NCBI RefSeq assembly: GCF_030540825.1
Contig: NZ_JAUOEO010000002.1
Coordinates: 124,001 to 188,000 of the forward strand
DNA from: Flavivirga spongiicola
GTDB taxonomy: Bacteria > Bacteroidota > Bacteroidia > Flavobacteriales > Flavobacteriaceae
Length of the DNA stretch: 64,000 nucleotides
Direction: 5' to 3'
The translations under genes were made by a program, and so were the position numbers. A model generated the notes under the pieces. That model did not search any database and was not told the DNA's origin. It was given only the letters and a program-made list of their open reading frames with translations. Shown here in pieces: positions 8,333 through 17,069 of this stretch (position 1 is its first letter; every line of letters begins with the position of its first letter).

Positions 8333-9745
8333 TTATCGCTTTTCAAGTAGTACCACATTTTCAACATGAAATGTCTGTGGAAACATATCTACTGCTTGCG
8401 TTTTTATTACTTTATACGTCGCATCCATTAATGCTAAATCTCTAGCCTGAGTAGCACTATTACAACTTACATAAACTACTTTTTTAGGCGCGATGTTTAA
8501 TATTTGTTGCACCACATCTTTATGCATCCCATCACGAGGTGGATCGGTTATGATAACATCTGGTTGACCATGTGTTTCTATAAATACATCATTAAAAACC
8601 TGTTTCATATCTCCAACATAGAATTCAACGTTATTTATATTATTTAATTGTGCATTTTCTTTTGCTGCAGTTATAGCATCTGGAACAGATTCTACACCAA
8701 TAACTTTACTTGCTTTTTTTGCAACGAATTGAGCTATAGTGCCAGTACCTGTATATAAATCGTAAACCAGTTCGTTCCCGGTCAATTCAGCAAAATCTCT
8801 TGTGATTTTATATAACTCAAAAGCTTGATCTGAATTAGTTTGATAAAATGACTTGGCATTAATTTTAAATTTTAATCCCTCCATTTCTTCAAAAATATGA
8901 TCCGTACCTTTATAGCAAATCACGTCTTGGTCGTAAATAGTATCGTTTGCCTTTCCATTAATAACATACTGTAATGAGGTTATCTGCGGAAATGTATCAG
9001 CAATAAAATCTAATAATAATTTGCGTTTTGCTATGTCTTCTTTAAAAAACTGAACCATTACCATAATATTACCCGTACTGGATGTACGAATCATCATGGT
9101 TCTTAACAACCCTGTTTGATTTCGTGTATTGAAGAACTCTAATTCATTTTCAATAGAAAATTGTTTAACCGCATTTCTAATGGCGTTAGAAGGATCTGCT
9201 TGTAAATGACACTTGTTTAAATCTAGGATTTTATCCCACATGCCTGGAATATGAAATCCTAGAGCATTTCTATCACCTAAATCTTCATCAGATTGTACTT
9301 CTTCTATGGTTAGCCATCGGCTATCACTAAAAGAAAATTCCATTTTATTTCTATAGAAATATTGATTTGAAGCCCCTAAGATAGGTGTAATTTCGGGGAG
9401 TTCAATATGCCCTATACGCGTTAAGTTATTAGTAACTTCTTTTTGTTTGTAAAACAATTGATGCTCGTAGGCCATATTTTGCCATTTACATCCGCCACAG
9501 GTACCGAAATGTTCGCACTCAGGTTCCGTTCTTTTATCTGATAATTTATGAAACGCAATAGCTTTGCCTTCATAGTAGGCCTTACGTTTTTTAAAAGTTT
9601 GTACATCGATGACATCACCAGGAACAGCATTTGGTAGAAAGATTACTTTCCCATCTGGTGCTTTGGCTATCGTTTTTCCTTTAGCTCCAGCATCAATAAC
9701 TTCTACTTGTTCAAAAACTTGTTTTTTTGCTTTTCTTCTAGACAT
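8333..9745 (-). CDS. rlmD: 23S rRNA (uracil-1939-C5)-methyltransferase RlmD
   Basis: A 470-residue enzyme of the TrmA/RlmD family. Residues about 5-65 form the TRAM RNA-binding domain. The four [4Fe-4S] cysteines are C77, C83, C86 (CEHFGTCGGC) and C179 (NKCHLQ). The SAM-binding part has YDLYTGTGTIAQFVA near residue 342, IITDPPRDGM with the catalytic-site DPPR, and the nucleophile C428 in VYVSCN. It methylates U1939 of 23S rRNA in E. coli; Bacteroidetes RlmD/RlmCD-like enzymes may also modify U747. It heads the likely rlmD-DUF6452-DUF6048 operon. Confidence 0.93.
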   Translation of the reverse strand: MSRRKAKKQVFEQVEVIDAGAKGKTIAKAPDGKVIFLPNAVPGDVIDVQTFKKRKAYYEGKAIAFHKLSDKRTEPECEHFGTCGGCKWQNMAYEHQLFYKQKEVTNNLTRIGHIELPEITPILGASNQYFYRNKMEFSFSDSRWLTIEEVQSDEDLGDRNALGFHIPGMWDKILDLNKCHLQADPSNAIRNAVKQFSIENELEFFNTRNQTGLLRTMMIRTSSTGNIMVMVQFFKEDIAKRKLLLDFIADTFPQITSLQYVINGKANDTIYDQDVICYKGTDHIFEEMEGLKFKINAKSFYQTNSDQAFELYKITRDFAELTGNELVYDLYTGTGTIAQFVAKKASKVIGVESVPDAITAAKENAQLNNINNVEFYVGDMKQVFNDVFIETHGQPDVIITDPPRDGMHKDVVQQILNIAPKKVVYVSCNSATQARDLALMDATYKVIKTQAVDMFPQTFHVENVVLLEKR

Positions 9746-9862
9746 GCTGCAAAAATAATAATAGCAACAAATAAATGTCGCTTTATTTCTATTAACTTTA
9801 AAGGAAATTTATTTCTCCTTAAAATAAAATGAACCTTTTATGATTTTTACTGTCTTTATAGT

Positions 9863-10384
9863 ATGAAGGTTTTAAATATACATAAGCGAATCATTAATCA
9901 GTCAAAGCAAGAAGTCTATAAATTACTTGATAGTTTATCAACCAAAGATGATAAAATTTGGCCTTATGAAAAATGGCCAGCTATTCGTTTTAAAAGCGGA
10001 TTAAAAATGGGATCAAAAGGAGGGCATGGACCTATAAGATATACTGTTGTTAGTGCCAATTATACTGACGGAATTGTATTTAAATTTATTAATAAAGGTT
10101 TTAATGGAACTCATGAGTTTAAAATTAATGAATTAAATAATTCAAAGGTTGAGATAATTCATATTATTAAAATGAAAACTTCTGGAGTTGTTACTTATTA
10201 TTGGTTATTTATAATAAGGTGGTTGCATGATGCTTTAATTGAAGATGCTTTTGATAAATTAGAAAATCAATTTTCAGCAGAAAAAAAAGAAATAACTTAT
10301 AATTTTTGGGTTAAGTTTCTAAGAATGATTAAGTACAAGAAAAGTAAAAAGCTTCATAAACGATATCTAATTGAGGAAAGATAA
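9863..10384 (+). CDS. SRPBCC-like protein
   Basis: A 173-residue soluble protein resembling the START/SRPBCC helix-grip fold: an initial strand and helix (RIINQSKQEVYKLLDSL), a WPAIRF segment, central beta strands with GGHGPIRYTVVSANY and FKFI, and a long C-terminal helix containing WLHDALIEDAFDKLENQF. Such proteins bind hydrophobic ligands in a deep pocket; the ligand is unknown. Its last 14 bases overlap the start of the sigma factor gene, so the two are probably co-translated and could be functionally linked. Confidence 0.7.
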   Translation: MKVLNIHKRIINQSKQEVYKLLDSLSTKDDKIWPYEKWPAIRFKSGLKMGSKGGHGPIRYTVVSANYTDGIVFKFINKGFNGTHEFKINELNNSKVEIIHIIKMKTSGVVTYYWLFIIRWLHDALIEDAFDKLENQFSAEKKEITYNFWVKFLRMIKYKKSKKLHKRYLIEER

Positions 10385-10919
10385 AACAATAGATGCGTTG
10401 CTGGTAAAGCAATACCTTTCTGGAAATGCTAATGCACTTACAGAGTTGGTTAAAAGGTGGCATAAATCATTTTGCGAAAAAGCTTATTGGTTGGTAAAAG
10501 ATGCTGATGTAGCTAAAGATATCGCGCAAGATTGTTGGAAAACGATTATAGATAAAATAGATAGTTTGCAAGATCCAGAAAGTTTTGGAGCCTGGAGTTT
10601 ACGGATTGTATATATTAAATCTGTAGACAGACTTAATGCTAATAAGCGGATAAGAGAGTCTTTAGAAGATTATAAATATGAGCAGGAAACTATAATTGAT
10701 ATTGATGATAGAGATGAATCATTAAAGAAAACACTTTTAAAAGCTATTAAACAATTACCAGAACATCAACAAACGGTTATTCAATTGTTTTATATTTATG
10801 ACTATTCGTTAAAAGATATTAGTGCCGCTTTAAATATATCTGTTGGAACAGCTAAATCAAGATTATTTCATGCCAGAGAAAAATTAAAAGAAAAATTAAA
10901 AGAAAGATTAAAAAGATAA
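10371..10919 (+). CDS. ECF RNA polymerase sigma factor
   Basis: A 182-residue sigma-70 family protein of the ECF type. Region 2 runs over about residues 22-92 (LVKDADVAKDIAQDCWKTIIDKI then FGAWSLRIVYIKSVDRL), region 4 over 118-170 (LKAIKQLPEHQQTVIQLFYIYDYSLKDISAALNISVGTAKSRLFHAREKLKEKL). The reading frame has no suitable ATG near the 5' end; the likely start is the TTG that overlaps the stop region of the SRPBCC gene, consistent with translational coupling. A DUF6768 membrane protein follows and is a candidate anti-sigma partner. Confidence 0.9.
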   Translation: MRKDKTIDALLVKQYLSGNANALTELVKRWHKSFCEKAYWLVKDADVAKDIAQDCWKTIIDKIDSLQDPESFGAWSLRIVYIKSVDRLNANKRIRESLEDYKYEQETIIDIDDRDESLKKTLLKAIKQLPEHQQTVIQLFYIYDYSLKDISAALNISVGTAKSRLFHAREKLKEKLKERLKR

Positions 10920-11049
10920 GAATTATAAAGAAGTCAAAATGGATACTAAACTTAGTCATTAAGATTAAGAATGAATAACATTTGACATTAATTAACAATA
11001 AAAAACAAATAGATTTCCATCTTCATGGAAATGAAAAAACAAATTATTT

Positions 11050-11436
11050 ATGAAAACAAATATGGAAGACATAGACAAATTAATAAAAGAAACATTAACT
11101 CAAGAAGAAGCTAAGTTTTATGATAAATTAGATGAGCAAAACGTGCTTCAAATGTTGGGCGGATTATTTCAAGGAAAAAACAAATGGATTATGTATTTTA
11201 TGAATATTATAACCTTAATTTTCTTTTTTCTATTCGTGTATTGTACTGTTCAGTTTTTTAACACAGACGCTACAAACGAAATGATTAAATGGGGATTGGG
11301 AAGTGTGGTATTTCTACTAGGAGTAAGTATGTTAAAGGTTTTTGCTTGGATGCAAATGGATAAAAATGCTATAATTAGAGAGATTAAACGTTTGGAATTA
11401 CAGATATCATCACTTTCAAGTAGAATATCTGAATAA
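11050..11436 (+). CDS. DUF6768 family membrane protein, probable sigma-factor partner
   Basis: A 128-residue protein with a cytosolic N-terminus of about 50 residues (MEDIDKLIKETLTQEEAKFYDKLDEQN, a motif common to this family), two transmembrane segments (about residues 52-72 and 83-101) and a short charged helix at the end (NAIIREIKRLELQISSLSSRI). The family is frequently encoded directly after ECF sigma factors, as here with a 130-bp gap. That suggests an anti-sigma or sensing role, but no such function is shown by the sequence itself. Confidence 0.75.
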   Translation: MKTNMEDIDKLIKETLTQEEAKFYDKLDEQNVLQMLGGLFQGKNKWIMYFMNIITLIFFFLFVYCTVQFFNTDATNEMIKWGLGSVVFLLGVSMLKVFAWMQMDKNAIIREIKRLELQISSLSSRISE

Positions 11437-11539
11437 TACCAATTGAATTTCAAAATTAAAATTATAGAATTGAAACAGCTTTTTTTTATGGTAATTTCAA
11501 AATAGAAATGGCTGTAAGGTTTTATAATACAATTAATAT

Positions 11540-11650
11540 TTGCTAACTTGCACCCCTATCCGGGGATGATTTCTCTCCCACGCTGAATTTTCGTTTCTTC
11601 GAAAGAATAAAGGTACAGTAGGAATTGCATATTTTTTATATTTAAATTTT
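11540..11650 (+). promoter_or_regulatory. structured-looking 5' leader of rocD
   Basis: The 110 bases before rocD are unlike ordinary AT-rich spacer. They contain a CCCC-TATCC-GGGG hairpin (11553-11565), a CTCCCAC stretch, a second hairpin TTTTCG-loop-CGAAAG (11588-11603) and a 3' segment (TAGGAATTGC) able to pair in part with the 5' TTGCACCCCTA. This looks like a folded mRNA leader that could regulate rocD. I do not recognise a named riboswitch class. Confidence 0.35.
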
Positions 11651-11656
11651 TTTAAA

Positions 11657-12901
11657 ATGGCAATTTTAGAACAACAAACATCGCAACAATTAATTGAATT
11701 AGAAAACAAGTATGGCGCCCATAATTACCATCCATTACCTGTCGTATTGAACAGAGGAGAAGGTGTGTACGTGTGGGATGTAGATGGAAAACAATATTAT
11801 GATTTTCTTTCTGCATACTCTGCTGTAAATCAAGGGCACTGTCACCCAAAAATTGTTAATGCTATGGTGCAACAAGCACAAACATTGACTTTAACTTCAA
11901 GAGCATTTCATAACGATATGCTTGGTAAATATGAGAAATTTGCTTGCGAATTTTTTGGGTTTGATAAGTTATTACCAATGAACACAGGAGCAGAGGCTGT
12001 AGAGACGGCTTTAAAGCTATGTAGAAAATGGGCTTACGAAGTAAAAGGTATTGATGAAGATAAAGCAGAAATTATAGTCTGTGAGAATAATTTCCATGGA
12101 CGTACAACGACCATCATTTCATTTTCGAACGATCCTGTTGCACGTCAAAACTTTGGGCCATTTACCAATGGATTTATTAAAATTGAATACGATAACCTTA
12201 AGGCTTTAGAATCTGCTTTGCAAAATAACCCAAATGTTGGCGGTTTTTTAGTAGAGCCTATACAAGGAGAAGCTGGGGTTTATGTTCCCAGTGAGGGGTA
12301 TTTAACTAAAGCAAAAGCACTTTGTGAACAATATAATGTTTTGTTTATTGCTGATGAGGTACAAACAGGTATTGCCAGAACAGGAAAGCTATTAGCTGTA
12401 AATCATGAAAATGTTACACCTGATATTTTAATTCTGGGTAAAGCTATAAGTGGAGGTGTATATCCTGTATCTGCCGTTTTAGCTAATGATGCTATTATGA
12501 ATGTTATTAAACCTGGTAGTCACGGAAGTACTTTTGGAGGAAACCCGGTAGCAGCAGCAGTAGCTATAGCTGCTCTTGAAGTGGTAAGAGATGAAGAATT
12601 AGCTAAAAATGCCGAGATATTAGGAAATGTATTTAGAAGTGAGCTAAATAAATATATCGAAACCAGTAATATAGTTAGTTTAGTTAGGGGAAAAGGCTTG
12701 CTTAACGCTATTCTTATAAATGAAGAAGAAGATAGTGATACCGCTTGGAATATTTGCCTGGCATTAAGGGATAATGGGTTATTGGCAAAACCTACGCATG
12801 GGAATATTATACGTTTTGCACCGCCTTTAGTAATGAATGAAGAACAATTACTGGATTGTGCGAATATTATTGTAAAAACACTTAAAGGATTTGAGAAATA
12901 G
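11657..12901 (+). CDS. rocD: ornithine--oxo-acid transaminase
   Basis: A 414-residue PLP-dependent class III aminotransferase. It converts ornithine and 2-oxoglutarate to glutamate semialdehyde and glutamate, linking arginine breakdown with proline and glutamate. The PLP-binding lysine is K262 in [10 protein letters not shown], the aspartate of [16 protein letters not shown] holds the pyridine nitrogen, and [15 protein letters not shown] is the conserved phosphate/substrate loop. The N-terminal [17 protein letters not shown] is diagnostic for ornithine aminotransferase rather than acetylornithine or GABA aminotransferases. Length is normal. A strong terminator follows. Confidence 0.93.
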   Translation: MAILEQQTSQQLIELENKYGAHNYHPLPVVLNRGEGVYVWDVDGKQYYDFLSAYSAVNQGHCHPKIVNAMVQQAQTLTLTSRAFHNDMLGKYEKFACEFFGFDKLLPMNTGAEAVETALKLCRKWAYEVKGIDEDKAEIIVCENNFHGRTTTIISFSNDPVARQNFGPFTNGFIKIEYDNLKALESALQNNPNVGGFLVEPIQGEAGVYVPSEGYLTKAKALCEQYNVLFIADEVQTGIARTGKLLAVNHENVTPDILILGKAISGGVYPVSAVLANDAIMNVIKPGSHGSTFGGNPVAAAVAIAALEVVRDEELAKNAEILGNVFRSELNKYIETSNIVSLVRGKGLLNAILINEEEDSDTAWNICLALRDNGLLAKPTHGNIIRFAPPLVMNEEQLLDCANIIVKTLKGFEK

Positions 12902-12932
12902 AAATTCTTTATTCAAGAAAACTTATCTATTT

Positions 12933-12959
12933 AAAAGCGCCCAAAAGGGCGCTTTTTTA
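12933..12959 (+). terminator. rho-independent terminator of rocD
   Basis: A 10-bp stem (AAAAGCGCCC / GGGCGCTTTT) with an AAAA loop and a following T-run. The A-rich 5' side means it can also serve the convergent membrane-protein gene in the opposite direction. Confidence 0.9.
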
Positions 12960-12977
12960 TATTATAAAAATAGTATG

Positions 12978-13307
12978 CTACTGATTTTGTTGCCACTGCT
13001 CCATCATTTCTTGAGACTGTTGCATAAGTTCATCCCAACCTATAGTATATATTCTATATATTGTCATTATAAAATACAAAAGGTTTATTATTAATATGAC
13101 TAAAGCTACAATTTTAGCTGTATTCATAGCTTTAATACTGTTTGGATCGTAGTTTTCCGGGTTAAGCTTTACAGCGTTTAATTTACTGGTAGCAATTATA
13201 AATGCAATACCTGCAAGAATAAATCCTAATCCACCGATACAGCAGCATAAAAATCCTAAAATAGCTAATACGTAAACAATTGTTGGGTTGAGTTTTTGTT
13301 GTTCCAT
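12978..13307 (-). CDS. CCC-motif small membrane protein
   Basis: A 109-residue protein with two transmembrane segments; the first carries GFLCCCIGGLGFILAGIAF, the cysteine triplet that gives this flavobacterial family its name, and the second is IVALVILIINLLYFI. The fold resembles DUF4190-type small membrane proteins. The Gln-rich tail (QQSQEMMEQWQQNQ) is cytosolic or periplasmic and low-complexity. It is last in a four-gene cluster of small membrane proteins with gaps of 9-15 bp or overlaps, so an operon is likely. Function unknown. Confidence 0.75.
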   Translation of the reverse strand: MEQQKLNPTIVYVLAILGFLCCCIGGLGFILAGIAFIIATSKLNAVKLNPENYDPNSIKAMNTAKIVALVILIINLLYFIMTIYRIYTIGWDELMQQSQEMMEQWQQNQ

Positions 13308-13316
13308 TTGTAAATT

Positions 13317-13601
13317 TTAATTGATTATTTTAATGATATAACTTATTATAATTGTCGCTACTGTTACTATAGCCAATGCACCAATAATTTTATTGGAATG
13401 TTTAAATTTAAAGAAAATATTTAGTCCTATGCATAGAAAGAGGATAATTAAACTATAAACTGCAGGGTACATATAAAAAGCATCTACAAAATGCCCCTTA
13501 AAAATTAAAGAAATAGACCTTTGTAAACCGCAACCCATGCATTCAACCCCAAAAAGTTTTTTATTTAAACAAGGTAACATGTAATCGTCTAAAGCCCGCA
13601 T
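13317..13601 (-). CDS. DUF2752 domain protein (short)
   Basis: A 94-residue membrane protein with the DUF2752 signature: Cys-x-x-Cys-Gly in VECMGCGLQRSISLIFKGHF, followed by a transmembrane hairpin. The paralogue just upstream has CPGCGSQRATHQFLQGH at the same place. DUF2752 proteins are small membrane proteins of unknown function; the paired cysteines could bind metal or form a disulfide. Part of the same operon-like cluster. Confidence 0.85.
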   Translation of the reverse strand: MRALDDYMLPCLNKKLFGVECMGCGLQRSISLIFKGHFVDAFYMYPAVYSLIILFLCIGLNIFFKFKHSNKIIGALAIVTVATIIISYIIKIIN

Positions 13602-13616
13602 GTGTCGTTTATAGTT

Positions 13617-14030
13617 TTATGGAGCTAAAATAGTAAAAGGATATAAATTGATGTTTCTTAATATCCAAAATAAAATAATTATTATTAATATAGTATAAGT
13701 GGTTTTTGAGGCATGTAAAAGGTTTATAAAAGCTCTATTAAAAACTATTTTGATGAGTTTAATTGAAGCATCATATAATAAAACAACTACTAATAGAATA
13801 ATTAAAAAGTTGTGTTTAATACCATCAAGAATATGCCCCTGAAGGAATTGATGTGTTGCTCTTTGACTTCCACAACCCGGACAATATATTCCAGTTAAAG
13901 AATAAAGAGGACACTTCGGGAAAATGTTATATATCGAAGGGTTGTAATTATAATATAAATATGGAATAAAGATTAATGCTACTATAATTAATATAATAGT
14001 GAAGTACTTTATTTTATTGAGCACTTCCAA
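13617..14030 (-). CDS. DUF2752 domain protein
   Basis: A 137-residue protein with an N-terminal transmembrane segment, the DUF2752 core (CPLYSLTGIYCPGCGSQRATHQFLQGHILDGIKHN, about residues 40-74) and two further hydrophobic segments. It overlaps the upstream CD225-like gene by 17 bp, which indicates coupled translation. Function unknown; two DUF2752 copies side by side suggest a heteromeric membrane assembly, which is inference. Confidence 0.85.
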   Translation of the reverse strand: MEVLNKIKYFTIILIIVALIFIPYLYYNYNPSIYNIFPKCPLYSLTGIYCPGCGSQRATHQFLQGHILDGIKHNFLIILLVVVLLYDASIKLIKIVFNRAFINLLHASKTTYTILIIIILFWILRNINLYPFTILAP

Positions 14031-14286
14031 TCGCTCCTAAAAATGCTACTCCAAAAATAAGTATATAGATTATCCACCCAAAAAGAGCAATTCCAACAGA
14101 AATGAGACCCCATATTTTTGCATTTTTTGAAGCTTTATTTGCTTCGTCATATTTTCCATCTTCGTAGGTACTATTAACTTTGGTAGCATAAATAATACTA
14201 ACAATTCCAGTGGGTAAGCAACATAAAATAGTACTTATAATGGCTAGGGCTAAATAACTGCTAGGTCTTGGTGGTTTGTTTTCCAT
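14014..14286 (-). CDS. CD225/dispanin family membrane protein
   Basis: A 90-residue protein with the CD225 (dispanin) layout: a Pro-rich start, a first hydrophobic helix SYLALAIISTILCCLPTGIVSIIYA, a polar loop with KVNSTYEDGKYDEANKASKNAKIW, and a second helix. The CCLPTGI and A-K-W-x-x-I features are characteristic. In animals the related IFITM proteins act on membrane fusion, but the bacterial members have no established role. It is first in the four-gene membrane cluster and overlaps the following gene. Confidence 0.82.
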   Translation of the reverse strand: MENKPPRPSSYLALAIISTILCCLPTGIVSIIYATKVNSTYEDGKYDEANKASKNAKIWGLISVGIALFGWIIYILIFGVAFLGAIGSAQ

Positions 14287-14369
14287 AATATTTAAAAATT
14301 TATAAAATAAAATTAAATATATGAAAAATGATTAGATATATACCAAACAATCAGGTAAGTAAGGTGGTT

Positions 14370-16130
14370 CTAATTTTTATTAGCAATTATAATCTTTTTG
14401 TTAAACACCTGATTATTGTCTAAGTTTATTTGTACAATATACATACCATCGCTAAGTGATTTTGTGGAATGGGTATATGCTTTTTTAGAATCAAGAACTC
14501 TTTTGTTGAGGACCTGCTTACCAGCAACATCAAATAAGCTAAAGGCTTTTATGTTTAGGGCATTCGGGTTTGAAATTTTTAATTGAGCAATAGCGTTGTT
14601 TTGGAATACCCTTAAGTCCTCCAGATTAGCCTCAGTAGTGCTTAAACTATTTTTCTCAAAAACAATCTTAAACCGATCCGTGTAATTACCGGTATCAAGA
14701 TTGATATTAAAATCCTGAGATTTTAAATCTACAAATGTGTTGTTTTCTATGTCATGTACATAAATAGCTTGATCACTTTCAAAATTCTGAATATCTGCAA
14801 TTCTAATTCTAATAGGAGTTTCTTTATTTACTTTAATAGTCAAAGGAATTCTTAGCGTAGGGTCAAAAGGCAATGCCTCAGCCAGATAAGGTTTTCCATC
14901 AATTGACCAAAGAGCATCCGAAGCCAAGATCTCTCCTTCATTTATTTTAGATTCCAATCCGTAATCAAAACCATCGGTAGCCGAACCATGAAAAGTTTCG
15001 ACCAGCTGTCTTGTATAGGTATCATTAAAGTCAACATTTAACCTAAAACGCTTATAATCGCTGGGGACCTTTGAAAAACCATCGGTGGTTTTTTTTGCTT
15101 TGTTTTTAGGATCCGAATTTTTAAAGAACTCGCTGTCAACATGTGTTTCCTTTATATATATTCTATGGCTGTTTTTTGCCCTAACCACACCTAAAGCTGT
15201 GCCTTCGACCATAAACCCTTGTCCGATGGGTATATAGCGTCTAGGGGTTTTACTACCGGTTCCGGTTCCGGCAACATTAATACTGCCATCATTATTATAG
15301 GTATTAAATACAGCAGATATAGAAGTTTCTACAGTACCCGCTGCATTAATGGTATAAGTGGCGTATCCACCCTCATAGTTATTAAGGTGGTGAGAATTCA
15401 CACTAGGATCTTGTTCCCAATATTGTAAAGTACCAGTAATTACGGCGGCATTTTGTGGATCATGTATATAAGCCAAGGCATCCAAGGCAGAGGGATATGG
15501 ATTGCCGACCAATGAAAGCTGGTTATTATCAACACTCACACTGATGGTACCATTATTGGGTTTTCCTCTAAAGTCGTATCGTTGTGCATCACCAGATCCA
15601 ACAGTACCTTTCATGGTAAAGCCTTCCCCAGGATTTAAGCTGGTCGCACCCCGTACATGTTGCCATTCAGAATATTCATCAGAAGCAATATACTTCCAGA
15701 TCCAGTAATCTTCAATGACCAATGGGCTGGACGTGCCATTATATCCAGGTAAATGGGTAACGGTAGCAGGTGTTGAGGTTATAAGGCCGGTCACATCATT
15801 AAGAAACGTCACACCAAAGGGGTTATTTACATTATTACTGGTTTTACTGCCAATAGGAGAGCACCAATAATTGTATTCGTATTCGCCTACATTGCCTTCC
15901 TGATAAACACTTAGTTCACCAACACCGGAGTTTCCGGTCACACCGGTACCTTGAATCACTTGTGCCTCATTGCGCAGATACATGCTGCTGTTAGTTTCAT
16001 TTAGATTAATATCATCTTCAACAAAGACAACTTCATCATTTATAAAAACATAAGCATCATTTCTTACTGATAATTGTGAGAATGAAAAATTGCTTATTAA
16101 TAGAAGAAAAAAAACAGATCTACTAAACAT
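14370..16130 (-). CDS. T9SS type A sorting domain-containing secreted protein
   Basis: A 586-residue exported protein. Residues 1-18 are a signal peptide (MFSRSVFFLLLISNFSFS). The body is beta-rich, with GNPYPSALDALAYI (a motif common in flavobacterial surface proteins) near the middle. The last 75 residues are a type IX secretion sorting domain: LEDLRVFQNN, a FSLFDVAGKQVLNKRV strand pair, LSDGMYIVQINLDNNQVFNKKIII, ending NKN. The protein is therefore secreted through the Por/T9SS machinery to the surface or medium. No enzymatic domain was recognised. Confidence 0.9.
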   Translation of the reverse strand: MFSRSVFFLLLISNFSFSQLSVRNDAYVFINDEVVFVEDDINLNETNSSMYLRNEAQVIQGTGVTGNSGVGELSVYQEGNVGEYEYNYWCSPIGSKTSNNVNNPFGVTFLNDVTGLITSTPATVTHLPGYNGTSSPLVIEDYWIWKYIASDEYSEWQHVRGATSLNPGEGFTMKGTVGSGDAQRYDFRGKPNNGTISVSVDNNQLSLVGNPYPSALDALAYIHDPQNAAVITGTLQYWEQDPSVNSHHLNNYEGGYATYTINAAGTVETSISAVFNTYNNDGSINVAGTGTGSKTPRRYIPIGQGFMVEGTALGVVRAKNSHRIYIKETHVDSEFFKNSDPKNKAKKTTDGFSKVPSDYKRFRLNVDFNDTYTRQLVETFHGSATDGFDYGLESKINEGEILASDALWSIDGKPYLAEALPFDPTLRIPLTIKVNKETPIRIRIADIQNFESDQAIYVHDIENNTFVDLKSQDFNINLDTGNYTDRFKIVFEKNSLSTTEANLEDLRVFQNNAIAQLKISNPNALNIKAFSLFDVAGKQVLNKRVLDSKKAYTHSTKSLSDGMYIVQINLDNNQVFNKKIIIANKN

Positions 16131-16308
16131 GGCTTAAATAGGTTATGTACATTTGGGATAGCAAATATATATATTTTTTTATAAAAATTGTTATTTCATC
16201 GATATAAAACGCTTTTAAGCGGAATAATCTTTAAATAATCACGATGAAATGATTATTTAAAATCTAATTTTTAATGTAATTTGCAGACTGTAAAAAGACA
16301 TATTACTA

Positions 16309-16503
16309 ATGAAGTATTTTAATTATATATTAATCATTTTAGGAGCTATTGTTGCCATATATGCAAAATCTGATACGGAGCAAAATGAATATATTTTAAT
16401 AGGAGGTATTGTTATACTTATGATTGGAGTTTATAGAATATCTAGAGGCATACCAAGTAAGCAGGATAGAGAAGAAGAAGTTGATAATTCTGAAAACGAC
16501 TAG
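16309..16503 (+). CDS. small two-helix membrane protein
   Basis: A 64-residue protein with two hydrophobic segments (YILIILGAIVAIYA and YILIGGIVILMIGVYRISRGI) and a highly charged C-terminus (KQDREEEVDNSEND). It lies 2 bp before the Smr-domain gene, so the two are almost certainly co-transcribed. No family with known function recognised. Confidence 0.7.
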   Translation: MKYFNYILIILGAIVAIYAKSDTEQNEYILIGGIVILMIGVYRISRGIPSKQDREEEVDNSEND

Positions 16504-16505
16504 TT

Positions 16506-17069
16506 ATGTCTTTTAAATTAGGTGACTTTGTTTTGGTTATAGATGAAGATTTGTCTGGGGTTATAAAACAAATTTCAGGGAACACCATCTCAGTTGAAAC
16601 AACAGACGGTTTTTTATTGGATTTTGAAAGTGATGAACTAGTTACAAATAAAGAAAGTAATACATTTAAAAAAGAACTGTTTTCGCAAAAAACGATTAGT
16701 GATATTGTTTCAGAAAAAGAACAGCTCTCAAAAAGGAAGCAAATTAAAACGAGAGCAAAAGATAGATATGAGCCTACTATGGAGGTTGATTTACATATTA
16801 ATCAATTAGTTAGGTCACCAAAAAGCATGTCTAAATTCGATATATTGACACTGCAATTAGATACGGCTAAGCGTCAATTAGATTTTGCCATAGCTAAGCG
16901 TATTCAAAAGATGGTGTTTATTCACGGTGTCGGTGAAGGCGTTTTAAAAGTAGAATTAGAATATTTATTTGGACGCTATAATAATGTGAAATTCTATGAG
17001 GCCAATTACCAGAAATATGGATTAGGAGCTACTGAGGTATATATTTACCAGAATGTAGCGCCTAATTAA
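16506..17069 (+). CDS. Smr/MutS2-type domain protein
   Basis: A 187-residue protein: an N-terminal beta-barrel-like segment (GDFVLVIDEDLSGVIKQISGNTISVET), a charged linker, and a C-terminal Smr domain (about residues 95-185) with the VDLHINQL motif and HGVGEGVLKVEL, the equivalents of the LDLHG and HGxGxG nuclease motifs. Smr domains are found in MutS2 and stand-alone nucleases acting on branched DNA or on stalled-ribosome mRNA. The Bacteroidetes stand-alone form has no established function. It ends in an 8-bp convergent overlap with the lipoprotein gene. Confidence 0.85.
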   Translation: MSFKLGDFVLVIDEDLSGVIKQISGNTISVETTDGFLLDFESDELVTNKESNTFKKELFSQKTISDIVSEKEQLSKRKQIKTRAKDRYEPTMEVDLHINQLVRSPKSMSKFDILTLQLDTAKRQLDFAIAKRIQKMVFIHGVGEGVLKVELEYLFGRYNNVKFYEANYQKYGLGATEVYIYQNVAPN

